Part shown: piece by piece, positions 38,164 to 51,130 of the stretch | Numbering within the stretch: the stretch's first letter is position 1 | Layout: every line of letters starts with the position of its first letter | Assembly (NCBI GenBank): GCA_015039315.1 | Contig: WIDE01000081.1 | Coordinates: 85,797 to 149,796 of the forward strand | DNA from: Clavulina sp. PMI_390 | Lineage: Eukaryota; Basidiomycota; Agaricomycetes; Cantharellales; Hydnaceae | DNA: 64,000 nucleotides | Direction: 5' to 3' | Translations under genes and position numbers: made by a program | Notes under the pieces: generated by a model | The model's database searches: none | Told to the model about the DNA's origin: nothing | The model's input: the letters and a program-made list of their open reading frames with translations, nothing else

Positions 38164-41100
38164 TTGCGAGACGGGCAGGGTTTGGAGCTGGCCGCGATCG
38201 CTGCTAGCAGGTGGAGAGGGGGTCGTGTGATGAGGTTCTTGCCGACCTCATGCTGCTGGGTTTTGCTGCTTTTGTTCATAGAGGGAGGCTTTCTCCATTA
38301 TTTGCTTGGTTGTTCACTCTGGCATATCTGCATTTTTTGTCATTTCAAGTCTTCATTTGCTTGATGGAGCTGCTTCAATTTCCTTTGTGTCTCGGCACAG
38401 ACTTCTACATCACAGATGAGTGGGGTACGCGCTCGATGGGGAGCTCAGATCTTCGCGCCTCTCATCATGAACCCGATTCCGACAGCACTGCGCTCTCGAT
38501 TGGGCCGATCCTGCAGTCTAGATCTACCTGAGTTGCCTACATCCACTTCGTTTGTGACTCGGAAATTCTCTCTCAAAAACAGGTATGGCCCTTTGTTGAT
38601 CGAAAATTATATTGTCAGCTTGAGGGGAGTTCTTCTGCGCTCGCTGCCATCAAGAACCCGCGAAGACCTTCATCCGCCATAGGGACGCAATTGCGAATAT
38701 TCCGTTGCGGTCAGATCCATCACTTACAAACGAAGCATGGCCGCGTCTGAGATGCATCGTCGATGATTCTTCCGCGTGGTCATCTCCGGCTGCATAGTCC
38801 TTCCAGTGGCTGCGGCCCTCCCCATCAGCCCATCACAGGGAGATTCAGAGTCTCACTCAGCAGGGTGAATAATGTCTTAGTAATTCTGGGGAACTCCGTG
38901 AGGTCTTTCCTCTCTCTCGGTGTATGTGGTACAGAGAGATGCATTGATATCTCAACACTTTTCCCTGATTCATCTAGCTGAGTTGATCATTTCCTTCTTT
39001 TCCTGGTTCTTGAGAACTCCAGTCGCAAACAAGCTGTCTTCCAATTTATCATTTATGTATGCCTGGTGGGGATATTCCCAGGTTATAACGCTCATAATTT
39101 TCTCACATTGACTCTCCAGATGCCGCGCTTCTACTGGCTGTGGTTGGTCAGGTTTGGCGGCTATCTCCTATGAGCTGGAACAAATCACGGAGTTGGGGTG
39201 TGACCGACACCGCCAGTATGGGGTGGGGCTGAACCCTTCCGATCGTGAGGCTTCGCAGGGCGCGGGATCATTTTATTATTGATATCGAAGGAATTAATAG
39301 GTTTCGGGATTCGCTATACCGGAATACAAATGTGTCACCCTCTCGTAACACCTCGGGGTTCGAAAATCATCCACCTCCGCGTCTGGCTTCCGGGCTCTGG
39401 ATCACATCACAACCATCTTAATTCTTCCGCCCATGAATCTCCTTGGCAAAGGCGCCTCATGAAAAGCTTATCCGACGATTAAGGGACCGACGGCGCTGAA
39501 AAGAATTGACGGCCACTGCATGGCCCAATTGTTCTTTCTTGATGGATTTTCCAGGGGTTGTTGGGTTTGGTAGGCCGTAGGCCCCCAATGATTATTTTCA
39601 AATACATGGCTGTTGCTGTTTGCCATCGCGTCGGCAGGCGCGTTACGTCTCTCAGGAATTCAATGAGATTCAGGCTTGCAGACTCAAACTCTGCGTAGCC
39701 TGTGTGTCAGTCTTACACAGCCCCGTGCCGTAAACGTGAGTAGGCTTGTGCAAGATCTTTACGCCAAATTTCTTGATCCATATCTGTATATGCATAACCC
39801 CTGAGGATCACTTATTGATGTGTGTGTGAATTCACAGGAGAGTTCCGGCAGGGGGATATGAGTCCTCCGCCTCGTGTCTCGATACAGTCATTCTCATCAT
39901 GATTGATCGCTGACAAGTACATACGGCGGCCACGGCCTTTTGCAAGTCCGAATGGTGAAAGGAGCTCTGGTAGCTCATCCAAAAAGGAAAACCATGCCGA
40001 GGCGTGCCTGAAAAAGGGCCCTCAGGTCCTCCCGCAGTCGGCATCATGCCCTGCGTGTCGACCACGCGAGCGGCAGCGCCAATCTTGACACAGACCGACA
40101 GCTTGAGTGATGAGCCGTCACCGGCTGACAGATCCACGTTGTTGACAATGATCCAAGGATGGGTGCCTGGCAGTTCGGCTCGGGTCGGCATTCGCGATGC
40201 CCTCTACATTTGTGTGGGGGCTGGACAACGACGTCATTTCTTACGGGTGGTTATGGAAAAGCCACGAAACGAGTGGAAAGATGAGCATTGGGTAAATGGC
40301 CATAATCTCATCTCGCGCTGTCGCGCCGCCCGCGGCTGGGTGGCTCAGAGAGTGCATTACAACCCAAGGAAACGTGGAAGTGCAGAGACTTGGAATGTAT
40401 CGGCGGTGTAGAGGATCGCACACGAAAATCAAATTGACCTGCTCACGGGGTTTCATGCGAGTGGGTGAGGCGGACGCGTAGGAATCTGCACGATCTAAAG
40501 TTCTGAACCAGATGAACGATAACGAGAGATAACAATTGGGTTGGTGATCTGCACAAGCAACTCGTCTCACGCGCAAGAGGGAGATACAGATAGCCTTGCT
40601 GTCGTCACATAGCGTAGCGAGTGCCTAGACGATCGTATCGTTGGTAACTTGAAGCGGAGAATCGGGCGTTACAGGCACCCCCTTCGGCATCGCAGTTACG
40701 CCGTCCGGCATCGTTATCGAATGAGCGAATGTCCTTCGAGGGCCTACCCATGAATGCCGGAATCCCGGTGCCTGACACCTCAATCTGTGGGATTAACCAA
40801 CCCAATTGCAGATGCTCTCAGGAAAGAAAGGGACATGAAGTGGAAATTTGGGTCATATGCCAACGGGGGATTTCACAGCTAATGCCACCCCCGGTCAATA
40901 CCATTTATCACCGCGGCATCATTACGGCCCACAAATAGCATCATAGAGCCAAGACAAGACTTTTGGGAAGAATTGGAGGAGGCTGATGTGTGCCGAGTGT
41001 GGAGGAACCAACTTGAACACGTGCTCAATTCCCACATCGTTTTTACATTCAGTTTGTGCCACCAAAACATCGACTCGCTCTCGATCTCTCGTTCTTTCTC

Positions 41101-41267
41101 GCAAAGACTGAGGCTGCGTGGCTGCTGTTGTGTCTCTACGAAAGGATAGAACATACCTGAGTCTTCTTTGCTACTACTTCCTTCAAGTTGCTGGCTCAAA
41201 CTGCGTTGCCTATCTGCACCTATCTGCCTGAGCCACCAGCACCCCTGTGATCTAAAAAGTCTATTCA
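38164..41267. other. 3.1-kb region without a supported gene
   Basis: Longest stretch without a recognised gene in the window. Several open frames of 60-150 codons occur on both strands (for example minus 39832-40191 and 40241-40576) but none shows a domain, a good start context or exon-intron logic. No terminal repeats or transposon proteins were seen. The last 200 bp are the promoter of NOP16. Confidence 0.45.
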
Positions 41268-43155
41268 ATGGCAAACCCCCGTCAAAGAAGAAAGACCCGT
41301 TCATCTTCATATAAGCCTGTAAAATCAACCAACGCGAAAAACCTACGGAAGAAGCCAGGTATGTAGTGATTCGTTCCCTAGACTTATTGGTTGCCTCGTC
41401 TATTTCGTTTGATCATGTTTCTGCCTTACTTTCCCACTTGTTCAATTCATCGAGTTCGCTGAGGAATTCCAGGAGAGAGCGACACAAAGGCACGATGATA
41501 CTGCTACCCTCTCTTGGGAATTTCTAGGCACTCTTTCATTCATCGGTGGTGAAGCCCCCGCGTCAAAACACCTCCTTCATATTTACGTTTCTCTCCTCCT
41601 GTCATCTTGGACTCCTCTAATGATTGGCTAATTATTGGAGCCTCATCAACTAACTTTCGTTGTCCAATCTATGTGAAACGCGCTTCTCATTGTCCCTCAT
41701 CGACAAATCAACGCTCTTCCCGTTATGCTGGTTCCCATTCCCCCTTCGTGCGGTCCCTGTCCCATTACAACTCTATGACGATTCGCAGCAATTCGAGGTC
41801 CCAAAGTCTTGCAGAAAGCGTGGGATAAAACCAAGACCGTCCGCCAAAAGTACGTGACCTTGACCGGCGCATATTGTATCAACCGCTCAATCCATCATCT
41901 TCTGGTGGTCTCGTGTTCCCGGTTCTTTTCAGCTATGCCGCGCTTGGTTTACTGGCCGATCCAAATGCGGCATTGAATACATCCCAAATGTCGGAGACGG
42001 ACGAACCTCAGGCATCGACCTCGGCATCATCTATCTCAGGTTCATCTACCCTGCCTTCCGCGGCCGCAGGGGGTCAGTCTTCATCATCTTTGGGACCATC
42101 AAGTGCTGTATCATCAACACGTGCGCAGATGCAACCCAAACCGGCCTCGTCAACACCAATTCCCAAGGGCCATGGCCGATTAATTCGCGATCCACAAGGC
42201 AATATTATCGGGGTGGAGATTCCGGATGACGAGAGCATCAATAACGAGGGCGATGATGCTGATGAACTGCAGCGTGGTGGCGATCGTTCGATTCTGGCGG
42301 CGGACGATTTGGACCGCCAAATGCAGAGCGACAATTCTCCGAGGGCTGGTTCCAGTCCATGGGGGCAACCAATGTTAGGAGATCGACCGGTATTGCCGGT
42401 GCATGCAAAGACGCCCGTTGCCCAAGGTGGGTAAATCCTCCGTCAATTGTTTCGTGTGTTCGATTTCATTTTTCTCGTACATTCTACTTTTGATTGCTTG
42501 CTAAATTTTTGGGGGTTCTGTTCGCCTCCCATCGAGCCACGACGAGCGAGAGCGAGGACTCGGTGTTCCCTTGTTTCGGGTGCCCGGCGGGGAAGCATCA
42601 TGTGCATCACACCGAGCTTGATTCCTCCCAGAGGAGATTCGCTTGGGGGGCCAGATAGATGAGCTTGTCATTTGTCCTGGTCACCCCTTGTTGTCACGGT
42701 TGATGCTCCATTCGATTATATTTTTCCTTGCCCAAATTTGTCCTTGTTATCATGATTTAGTGTTCAGTTCAACGGGTAACCCCCTAACCCTACCGCTTCT
42801 TTTTGAACAGAGCTTGAGGCAATGGCCGCCGCTGGAGCTGGGCCCAAGCCCATGCGAGCAGCCTCGTCCCATCAGGTGAAATGGTTACAAGAGTTGGTCG
42901 CGGCGCACGGCGATGACGTGGATGCGATGGTGCGAGACCGCCGTCTGAACGTGTGGCAGAAGACTAGGGGGGAGATCCGTCGAGCGTGAGTAGTCTAAAT
43001 TCCCGGTGCCTTGCGCGTGGCAATTTCTGGCAGATTCGCTGACATGGCCACGGCCTGGGCGCGCGCGCTTTTTTTTTTTTGGCTTTTCCCTTTTCTTTTC
43101 TCCCAGACTGAAGAGCGCTGGCGGATCGACGGCGTTGCGAGGGATGGGTGCCTGA
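41268..43155 (+). CDS. NOP16: Ribosome biogenesis protein NOP16
   Basis: Nop16 is a nucleolar factor of 60S ribosomal subunit assembly. Exons 41268-41358, 41789-41849, 41933-42426, 42811-42985 and 43107-43155 join in frame. The start MANPRQRRKTRSSSYKPVK is the basic Nop16 N-terminus; joining gives AWDKTKTVRQNYAALGLLAD, matching the family block NWD..TLrqNYarLGL. A Ser-rich linker follows, then GRLIRDPQGNIIGVEIPDD, matching yeast ARIQRDKNGDVVRVVY, and the C-terminal WLQELVAAHGDDVDAMVRDR with LNVWQK, matching yeast [20 protein letters not shown]. The last intron (42986-43106) has a strong GTGAGT donor and a T10 tract; splicing it extends the end by RALKSAGGSTALRG, while not splicing stops right after RRA. 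I prefer the spliced form. Confidence 0.9.
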
Positions 43156-43474
43156 AATTAGTCTCCCTGCCATAAAATCTTACATGTTGATGTTGATGTT
43201 GAATCTTGGGTCATTGAATTGTTATTTTTTTTTTTCAATGTATATTGGCCACAACGTCAATGCGTGAATGGGGGGACTGGACTGAGAGAATCAGGATGCA
43301 TTTCCAGAGTCATTCCGTGCTGAATCGAAAGAGCCCAGTCTCTCACACGGTTGGGTAATGATTTCCTGTTTGGGCGACGAATACAATCAATACAATCGAT
43401 CCCTGCGTTCATTGTGTGTGGCCCAAACAAGAGGCATGAAACCTTTGACCTACTCTCTCTGCTTGCTCTGAACG
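43156..43474. other. Intergenic region between NOP16 and the second Zn2Cys6 gene
   Basis: 319 bp; contains short GATGTT repeats near 43186 and a T11 run near 43224. Promoter of the following gene; nothing else seen. Confidence 0.45.
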
Positions 43475-46400
43475 ATGGACAGAGCGCCTCACGAGCGCGA
43501 CGTCGCCCCCTCTAACAACAACGGCCACCCTATGCTCTCCCCAATTCGCACCGCGCCTCCCCCCTCTGCCGCCCCCCACATGGGCCCAGTCAGCAACTCG
43601 ACCCGCCTCCCCTTCTTCCAGGACCAGGCGTCGGCACATGGCTGGAACAATCATCACCACCTCCCCTCCTCGGTTCATACCTCCTCTTCCTCGGCGCTTG
43701 CACATGCTGCCCTCGACCCTGCCTCGTACACCAATCAGCGGCCTCCCCCCATCATCCAGACCAATCTATCCCATTTTGCCCCCACCCCCGACGTAGATTA
43801 CGACCCCTCCTCTGGCGCTCGATTCCCCACCCAACTTACCCCCTTGGATTCATCCCCTTTGGGCCATACCTCTCATCCATCCGCCTCGCATATCCCTAAC
43901 TCTGGCTCCTCGCCCGTGACCGCTACGGCTAAAGGCTCTCGGGGACCTGGCTCTCGTGGTCCTAGGTCTAAGCCCCCCGTGTCGATAGCAAACAAAAATA
44001 CCGCTGGTTCTGGGTCTGCCTCCTCTTCTGGAGGTCCTACTGGCCAAGCCGGCCGCAATTCCCAGCCAAAGTCCACCAGAAAGCAATTCAGCGCGTGTGG
44101 GTCATGCCAGTACCGCCAGTTGAGTATCTCTCTCTCTTCGCAATAGCTATGCGGTATACGATGAGCTAACTCCCCGTGTCCGCCCCCGCAAATTCGCCTC
44201 CGACCCCCCGTCGATCTCGATTGAATCGTTGCAGAGTCAAATGCGACCTTAAAGATAAAGTTTTTCAGGAAGGCGAGAAAGCATCTTGTACAGCGTGTAT
44301 AGATCGCGGAATCAACTGCGTGTATGTCTGCATAATTGTGTGCGCACAAAGCTTCGCTGACACCATGCACATGACTTTCCCCCCGGGCACTTCTTTTTTT
44401 TCTCCTTCTCCTTTGGCCATTCGCCGTGAATAGCAGCGCCTATCCGCAAGCCCAGAAGCCCAAGGCCCAAAGGCGGGGCAAACGAATTATCAATGTCGAG
44501 TAAGTGTCTACCACCTTCCTCTACATACATCACGGGCACCGCCTTGCTCGAGCCACAGGATCAACCGGCCTCCACCGCAATGAGCACCGAATCCATTCTC
44601 TCAGGGTGATACTAATGTTATTTCTTTCTTATTTTCATTCTCGCAGGGCAATGTTTGGTAAAAAGCATGGTGAAGAGGCCGGTCCTGGAAGCCCTGATGG
44701 CCAACAGGCTCGCTCTACCTCTGGTGAAGCTCATCCGTCGTTAACTGGGCCCGCTACCGCTACCGGGTATTTTGCTGGGGGGCCATCCGGTAACACCAAT
44801 CCGCACCACTATTCAGATCCTCGTGAGTACTGCTTTGTATTATACACTTCCCCCCTCCTACGCCGCTTGCTAGCTAGCCTACCAGTCTGTGGCTACCGCT
44901 TCCACGGCTAATTCTCCAAGCACTGGACTCTGCGGGGCCTCGTGTTGATCGCTTGGATGATCCATCAAGGGCTCAAGCCTTGGATCCTTCTTTTGCCTCT
45001 CATTGATTCTCTCTTCTGCGTATGAATTAACCAGTGAACTGACCATCATTTCTTCGACGCTTCATGTTCATCATTACTTTCATTCATCATGATGTTGACA
45101 TGGATTGTCTATTTGTGCATGGGCTCTGCCTTCCCGGATGGACACTATCGCCCCTTTCTGATCTCATGATCTACCAACTCGATTGCTCTGCTCCAACGTG
45201 ACAATGCACTGCAACACGATTCTATCGGCCAAATTGATCCTGTCCTCTAATGACGCCTCCCATACCCCTCATTATCGCATGGCTCCGTTGGCCCACTGTC
45301 AACAACTCGGGACCTCCCCTGACACCGCTTGTGGTCGCTTGCTCGCCTCAACCCCTGACTGTCGGACCTTCCTCCCGCACCAACTCCTCCGGTTTTCGCC
45401 TCTGGATTGACGCGCCATTGACTTATCGGATGCACATCAACTCTCCCTGATTTTCGGTCCGAATTCTCTGACTCGCGCGCCGTCTTGCGGTTTCTCGCCT
45501 TCTCCTGGTTTCTCTAATGCCGCATTATGTGGCGTGGGCCTCGCTTTTTTTCGGACTCCACTGGAAACCGAACAACTCCTGGCTGGCTCACGTGTTACGC
45601 CTAACGTTTCCTGAACACACGCCCTCGTCCTTTCCTGGCGCCGCTGGGCAAATATATTCCACTAATTGCCTCTGGGAAACATCGGGGTCTCGCTACGCCT
45701 ACGTGTCGTCATCTCTTTTATGACCTTTTTCGGCTCATCCTCCCTCTCGATTGAAACAATTTGCCCTTGGATCGCCTTGCCCGTCTGACGCCGACGGCTC
45801 AAACGTTTCAAACCTTGTTGCGTTTCGACGATGCCGGTCCCTTGATTTCGTTGCTGCGGTCCGTCTGGGTGACAACCTCACGTCCTTCATTGATTCCATG
45901 GGTGTAAAAATATCTCCCTACCGGGCCTCGGCTCTGTCTTCGCCTATTGCGTGCCACGTTTTCCCGTTACCGAACTTTGCTCTTGATCGATTGCGATGGC
46001 CGCCCTCCCGCTCGATGTTCCAATGGACCGGAATCTATATGCCATAACGGGGTTGTGTTTTACCGTCCCTTGCGGGCGTAACTGGGGTTTCAACCAACAG
46101 CAAGCTGCATCCCGCAATTACAACCGGAATTCCTCGATACCCCCTTCTATCGGAGTTTTCACACCCAACGTGAGTAGAACGATCTCCATCCCTTCCTTTC
46201 TTTCGATTTCCCTTTCTCTTCGGGGTCGCTTGCTCGCCACTATCCAGACTTCTGGACTCTGTATGAGTGGAGCCGGGCCCCCATGCTTCGCTGCATAATA
46301 CCTTGCATGCCTTTCCACATTCTCTTCGACCCACATCACCTGCCCCCTCTTCATTCGGAGGCTTCGTGCATTTGTCTGCGGAGAATCGCGCCGTCGGAAG

Positions 46401-49400
46401 TCCTGCCGGCGGCCGAATTCTCTCTCACTCCACACTTCAATTTCCCCCGTGCCCATATCCACTTCTGTGGTGTTGAATACAGGGCCACCGACTTCCCCGT
46501 CATCTCGATCTTGGGTAGGATCTTCGGAATTGAAGAGCGGGCGAGGGAACTTCAAATCATGAAAGCTCGTGCACGTTTTTTTTTTTCACCCTTGAGCGTT
46601 CTGCTACATCCTCCCTGCCAATTACAAATAGATCCTGCATGCCCCTTCACGTCAACGAAGATCTGAGATCATTTCTTCGTTTGACTGGTGGCACGTTCAG
46701 CGATCGGTTGCGATGTGAACTCCCTCGATTTGAAGCCTACATTTTTCGTTTTCAAGCCTCTTGGCGAAAGTTGACATATTTGATGTTCCCATGAGCTAAT
46801 CTATTATTTCCCATCGACATTTATAATTCTAGGCCCTATTATCGACCCTACCGAGTTCAAAAGCCGATTTTCGGCCATTTACCAACAAAGGTCTGACCCG
46901 CGTCAGCGATCCTCGCCATCCAGGTCACAGCCCAATGCTCAACCACAGCCTCGAAGGGCTGGTGATGAAATGGACCTTCTAGCGAGTGTGCTCGTCACTT
47001 GGGCTGCGTCATACGGAATCGATGAATACGGGCGAGAAGACGCGGATGAGGAGCTGCTCAACAGCTCCCATACCCCCGGAGGAAGCGCAGGAAGCGCGAC
47101 GACGGCCACTGCCACCTCTGGGCTTGCTGGTCCCTCGTCGGCGAACACTGCTGTAGACTTCTCCTCGCCCACGTCGGCCGTGGGCCACCATTTTGTGGAC
47201 GACTTTGCGACTGGTGAGCTTGTTGCTGCGAAACAGAATGGGGATAGGAAGAAGGCTCGCAGAGCAAGGGTGTCTACGATGGTACAAGAGATTCTGGAGG
47301 GTGTGGATAAATTGGCGCTCTTGAGGCGGCCTTCCTGGGACGGCGTACGCGTTCTCATGCTGTTGATGCCATTGACTGAAGGTAGCTATATCTTTCTTGA
47401 CCCCTTTTCTCGTTGGCTCACTTCCATCCCTAATCTCCTCTCTAGATTGCTTATCGACTGTAGATAGGCTGGCAATGTACCAGTCGACCATTTCCCAGAT
47501 TTATACGCTTTGCACCCATGGATCTTCACTCCTAACTGGCTCAGATCGACGGAAAATGGTAGTGGCTAGAATCTTCTGGTATGCCTACGTGCATGAAGGT
47601 GAGTTTCCACGGATCGCAGCAGCTGTTATTGGCATTACAAATGCTGGCTTTTTTCACGCCACCCCCTCGCAATGCTCACCTCGCCTGTTCATTCTTTCTC
47701 TAGGCATCACGAGCGGATTGCGCGGAGGCAAGCTGATCTTCGATAACGACGACCTCCATGTTTTCGAAGCGAGCCATTCCAAATTTCGGGGAGCCGGAAT
47801 TCACGGGTTTGCCCTGACCGCTCAGCCGACACTGGACCGCTTGTCATATAAGGTGAGTTTCCCATCACACATCGCGTGGCTTGGATTACTCGATTTACCA
47901 TAAGCCCTTTGTGCTTCAACCCGGCCAGTTCTCGACCGCTCCGATTCGCCTCTCCACCGCCTGTCGTCAAATCAATCATGCGCTTACAGGGCCGAAAGCA
48001 AGTCTGCGGCGCGATGTCAACGGGAAAGAGCTTCGCGAGGGTTGGGAGAAACTCACCCAATCCTGGCAGGAATTTGACGAGCTCCGCGAGGTATTGATGA
48101 ACAACGACCCTTCAGTCTTCCTCCAGCGGCCCGATATGGAGCGGTTCATTAGCGGTTGGCAGGTATGTCCGTTTACCAACTCTAAATAGTCGATTTAGTC
48201 CAGTTGGGGGATTTCGCCTCCAATCTTCCTCTGGTGGCGCAAGCTTATGATGTGCCAGTTTGACTGACATATGTTCCCTTTCATTTTTCGGCTCGCCGCG
48301 TGCCCTCCTTTCCCATATAGATATTCCTATTCGAGTGCCGTACGTCTTTCTCCCCCGCTGGCAGATGAACACAGTTTACTTACACGTGCCGTGCTATCCT
48401 ACAAACCTCCGCCATCCATCGACTGTTTCGCTCTCTTCGATTCATGAATGATGCATATCGACCTTCAGTGAACGTGATTCGCGAGGTCTTATCCCAGAAG
48501 CTGAATGAAGAGCCAGCATCCCCGCCGCAAGAAGCCTTCATCTCTGAGCTAGATGAGTCCGGTCAACCTCCTTCTGCGGACGCTCGTGCCAAAAACCTCC
48601 AGAACTTGCACGACCTCTCCGAGTCGTATTGTCGCGACCGCTTCCCGCGAGTGATGGAGCTCGTCACACATCAGCTTGGGAGTCCCACTTTTTTCCAGTG
48701 GGATGCCTCACTCGTTCGTGATGGCAGTACGTATTTCTGTTCGCCAATCTGATAGGTCTGTGAATAGCTGACATTTTCGTCTCTACTCTTCAAGCTTTCT
48801 ATGCTGGCAAGTGGGCTGCAACCGAGACCAATGGCTCACTTGACCACGTACAGACGTGCATTACTGCTCTTCGCAAGATGAAATGGGCATTTTCCCTCAG
48901 CGAAGAGCGGATTCAGACCATACAGCACGCATACAATCGGCGTGTGTATGGTGGTGTAGGACCCTCCAGCCCATTGACGCCTTTCACTGGCCATCCCGAT
49001 AGTAGGGCCGAGGCTTTACGCGAGCAAGTCTTTGCGGGCTCTCATTTCACTAGCGTGCCAAGCATGCCCTCTGAGTCCGCTGGACTGGTTGGCCAAGATC
49101 CATTCGAGGCTTCATGGCACGCTGCCGCTACCCAGCCTGCGTATGGGCATCACACACAGGGGGATATGCATGCCCATAGCGAATTGCCGATGTGGCCCCA
49201 GCAGCAGCAACTATCGCAGCAACAGGCAGTAGCTGTAGCGAACGGGATTCCGGCTTCAAAACTCAATCGTCTTTCGCCAGACGAGCTGGAGGCGCATGGG
49301 CATGCACCTCCACAACAGCGCACTGGCGTAAGCCCGCCATCAGCAACTTCGTCTCAGGCAGAATTCCCCCAGCAATACCGGTCTTCAGGATACCAAGGAG

Positions 49401-49792
49401 CCGTTGCTTCTGAGCCATACCACGATGCCCATATCCCTCGAACTTCCTACCCAGGGCAGCAGAACCAGTCCTGGGAGCCTGACAATCATTCTTCTGCAGC
49501 TGGACACATGCCTGCATTTGTTCGTATCGACTCCAACGCGGGCCACTCGTATCTACCACCAGCCAACGACCCTTATCAGCTCCATCGTGGGCAGCAGGAG
49601 AGTGCGTATCATGCTGGCCATGGCCATGGACATCAGCATGGCCTTATTCCTCATTCTCACCCCCATCACGGCCATGGAGACTCGCATTCAGACGAGGGCT
49701 CGAATGATGCACTCTATATGGCCGGAAACCAAGGAATGAACCGGACTCGGTATCCTCCTGGATTCATGGAGGGTGGTGGCTATAACGCGTAG
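43475..49792 (+). CDS. Zn2Cys6 fungal transcription factor with fungal regulatory domain
   Basis: Starts MDRAPHERDVAPSNNN and has a 200-residue Ser/Pro/His-rich N-terminus. The zinc cluster is split by an intron: ACGSCQYRQ joins VKCDLKDK, with CTACIDRGINC after a 14-residue loop. A basic patch (KPKAQRRGKRIINVE) and AMFGKKHGEEAGPG follow. From 46835 the domain IIDPTEFKSRFSAIYQQR, VLVTWAASYGIDEYGRE, VRVLMLLMPLTE, YQSTISQIYTLC, ARIFWYAYVHEG, ITSGLRGGKLIFDNDD and FERFISG-like segments match the fungal transcription factor regulatory region. The C-terminus is Gln/His-rich with a His-Gly run near 49620-49680. The 2 kb between 44823 and 46834 is unresolved: it may hold one long intron or several small exons, one likely piece being NYNRNSSIPPSIGVFTPN ending at a GTGAGT near 46170. 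Splicing near 48320-48470 is also uncertain. Confidence 0.85.
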
Positions 49793-51130
49793 ATCAGGCA
49801 AAGTCCTGTCCTCAAACTCTTCGTCTCTTAAAACAAACATTTTATGTTGACTCGTTTGCTGCTTTCCTTTCCTTGGACATTCGCTCTCGTGCTTTTATGC
49901 GCTCGACTTGCAAAATTATGGAACCCAGTAGTCACTTATTCCTTGTCTTTCTTGTCCCTGTACCTTGGGGTTTGCCTCTCGTGTTGCTGTATTATCCGTT
50001 ATCTGACACTCTGAACCCGCTTTTATAGCGCTTTGTCTGCATGCCTTCTACCTTTTTGGTCTTACTTGTTTCGTAGCTTACGTTCTTCCCTATTTTGTGT
50101 TATGTACCTTTCGCTCATTAATATCAGAATACAGACCAGAAGGTGTCTGAATCATCACTTGATTGGCTTTAAGCCGTCCTTGCCCAGAAACTACTTAGTT
50201 ACGAAGGCTGTTATTAGGAGGGATCGACTAAAATAACCTTGGAAAAAGTTCTTTCCCGTTTCATTCAGTCGGGCATGAGTCGTCGTTGCCCGGGGAATAC
50301 CACAGGGCTGGGTGGCCTAGGCGCTGAACACCGCCTCCAATTCCACACAGTCATAAGTTTGTTCGATCTTGGCCACCCACCTCATCGCGCCGTTCACACC
50401 ACGTTGAGGACTAGAACAAGCAACTACCAACTCGTGGCTTTAGTCCGATCTCCCCCTGTTTGCTGCTAAACTTAGATCACCTGCAGCTCCCGGCGGGATC
50501 GCCAGAAGCCCACTCATCGAGAGAACGTCAGTAAACAAATCGGAAAGGACTACATCTTGTAATCGAGACGACTTTCTAGTCCAATAATCGCGCGGAAGAC
50601 TCACAATTTGTACGTTCGTATGATACTGTGATACCTGCGTTGCTATCCAAACCAGCTGAGCTCGGTCTGATATGCCGTTGAGAACAGTGCACACCCTTGC
50701 CCTGGTCATGACCTCAGAAACACTCTCGACTCCTACAGGTGAGTAAATTCGACGGTTTCGTCAAGTTACATTCTCCTGGATGAGCCTGGCTGATACCCAG
50801 CTTGCATAGAGGTAGTGTGCCACTCTAGCCTGCACTTGGCTTGGCAAGCATGAAACTGATTGCGGCACTGCACAACCAACGTATCTGGGTTGCCAGCCAG
50901 TAAAACCTGCTCTTTCCACTCCAATTCCACCTATTGATATAAGTTAGTGAACTTCGCACCTCCTCCACGTAAATCACCAGCCAGTTGACATTATGTTGCA
51001 CGATCCGCAGACGCAAGGATAACAGCCATTCTTACATCCAGCACTACATCCGTAGGTTTTCTTTCTATCGATTGATAGACGATTTATTCGGCTTTTCAAG
51101 AATTGTCCCTCACAAAGCTCTATTCCTGTA
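49793..51130. other. Intergenic region, may include the 5' exons of the next gene
   Basis: 1.3 kb after the second Zn2Cys6 gene. A minus-strand open frame at 50440-50709 shows no family. The first exon(s) of the gene that is clear from 51131 must lie in the last few hundred bases, but I could not settle a start codon. Confidence 0.4.

Noticed and set aside
39340..39370. GGGGTTCGAAAATC, resembling a tRNA B box
   Set aside because: No A box, no pairing arms and no clover-leaf around it.
39832..40576. Minus-strand open frames of 110-120 codons in the 3.1-kb gap
   Set aside because: No recognised family, no shared exon logic, composition not clearly coding.
43070..43106. T10 run, considered as a Pol III terminator or a retroposon tail
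   Set aside because: It lies in the polypyrimidine tract of the last NOP16 intron just before its AG acceptor, which explains it.
50440..50709. 89-codon minus-strand open frame
   Set aside because: Looks protein-like in part but has no family match and no neighbouring exons that fit.
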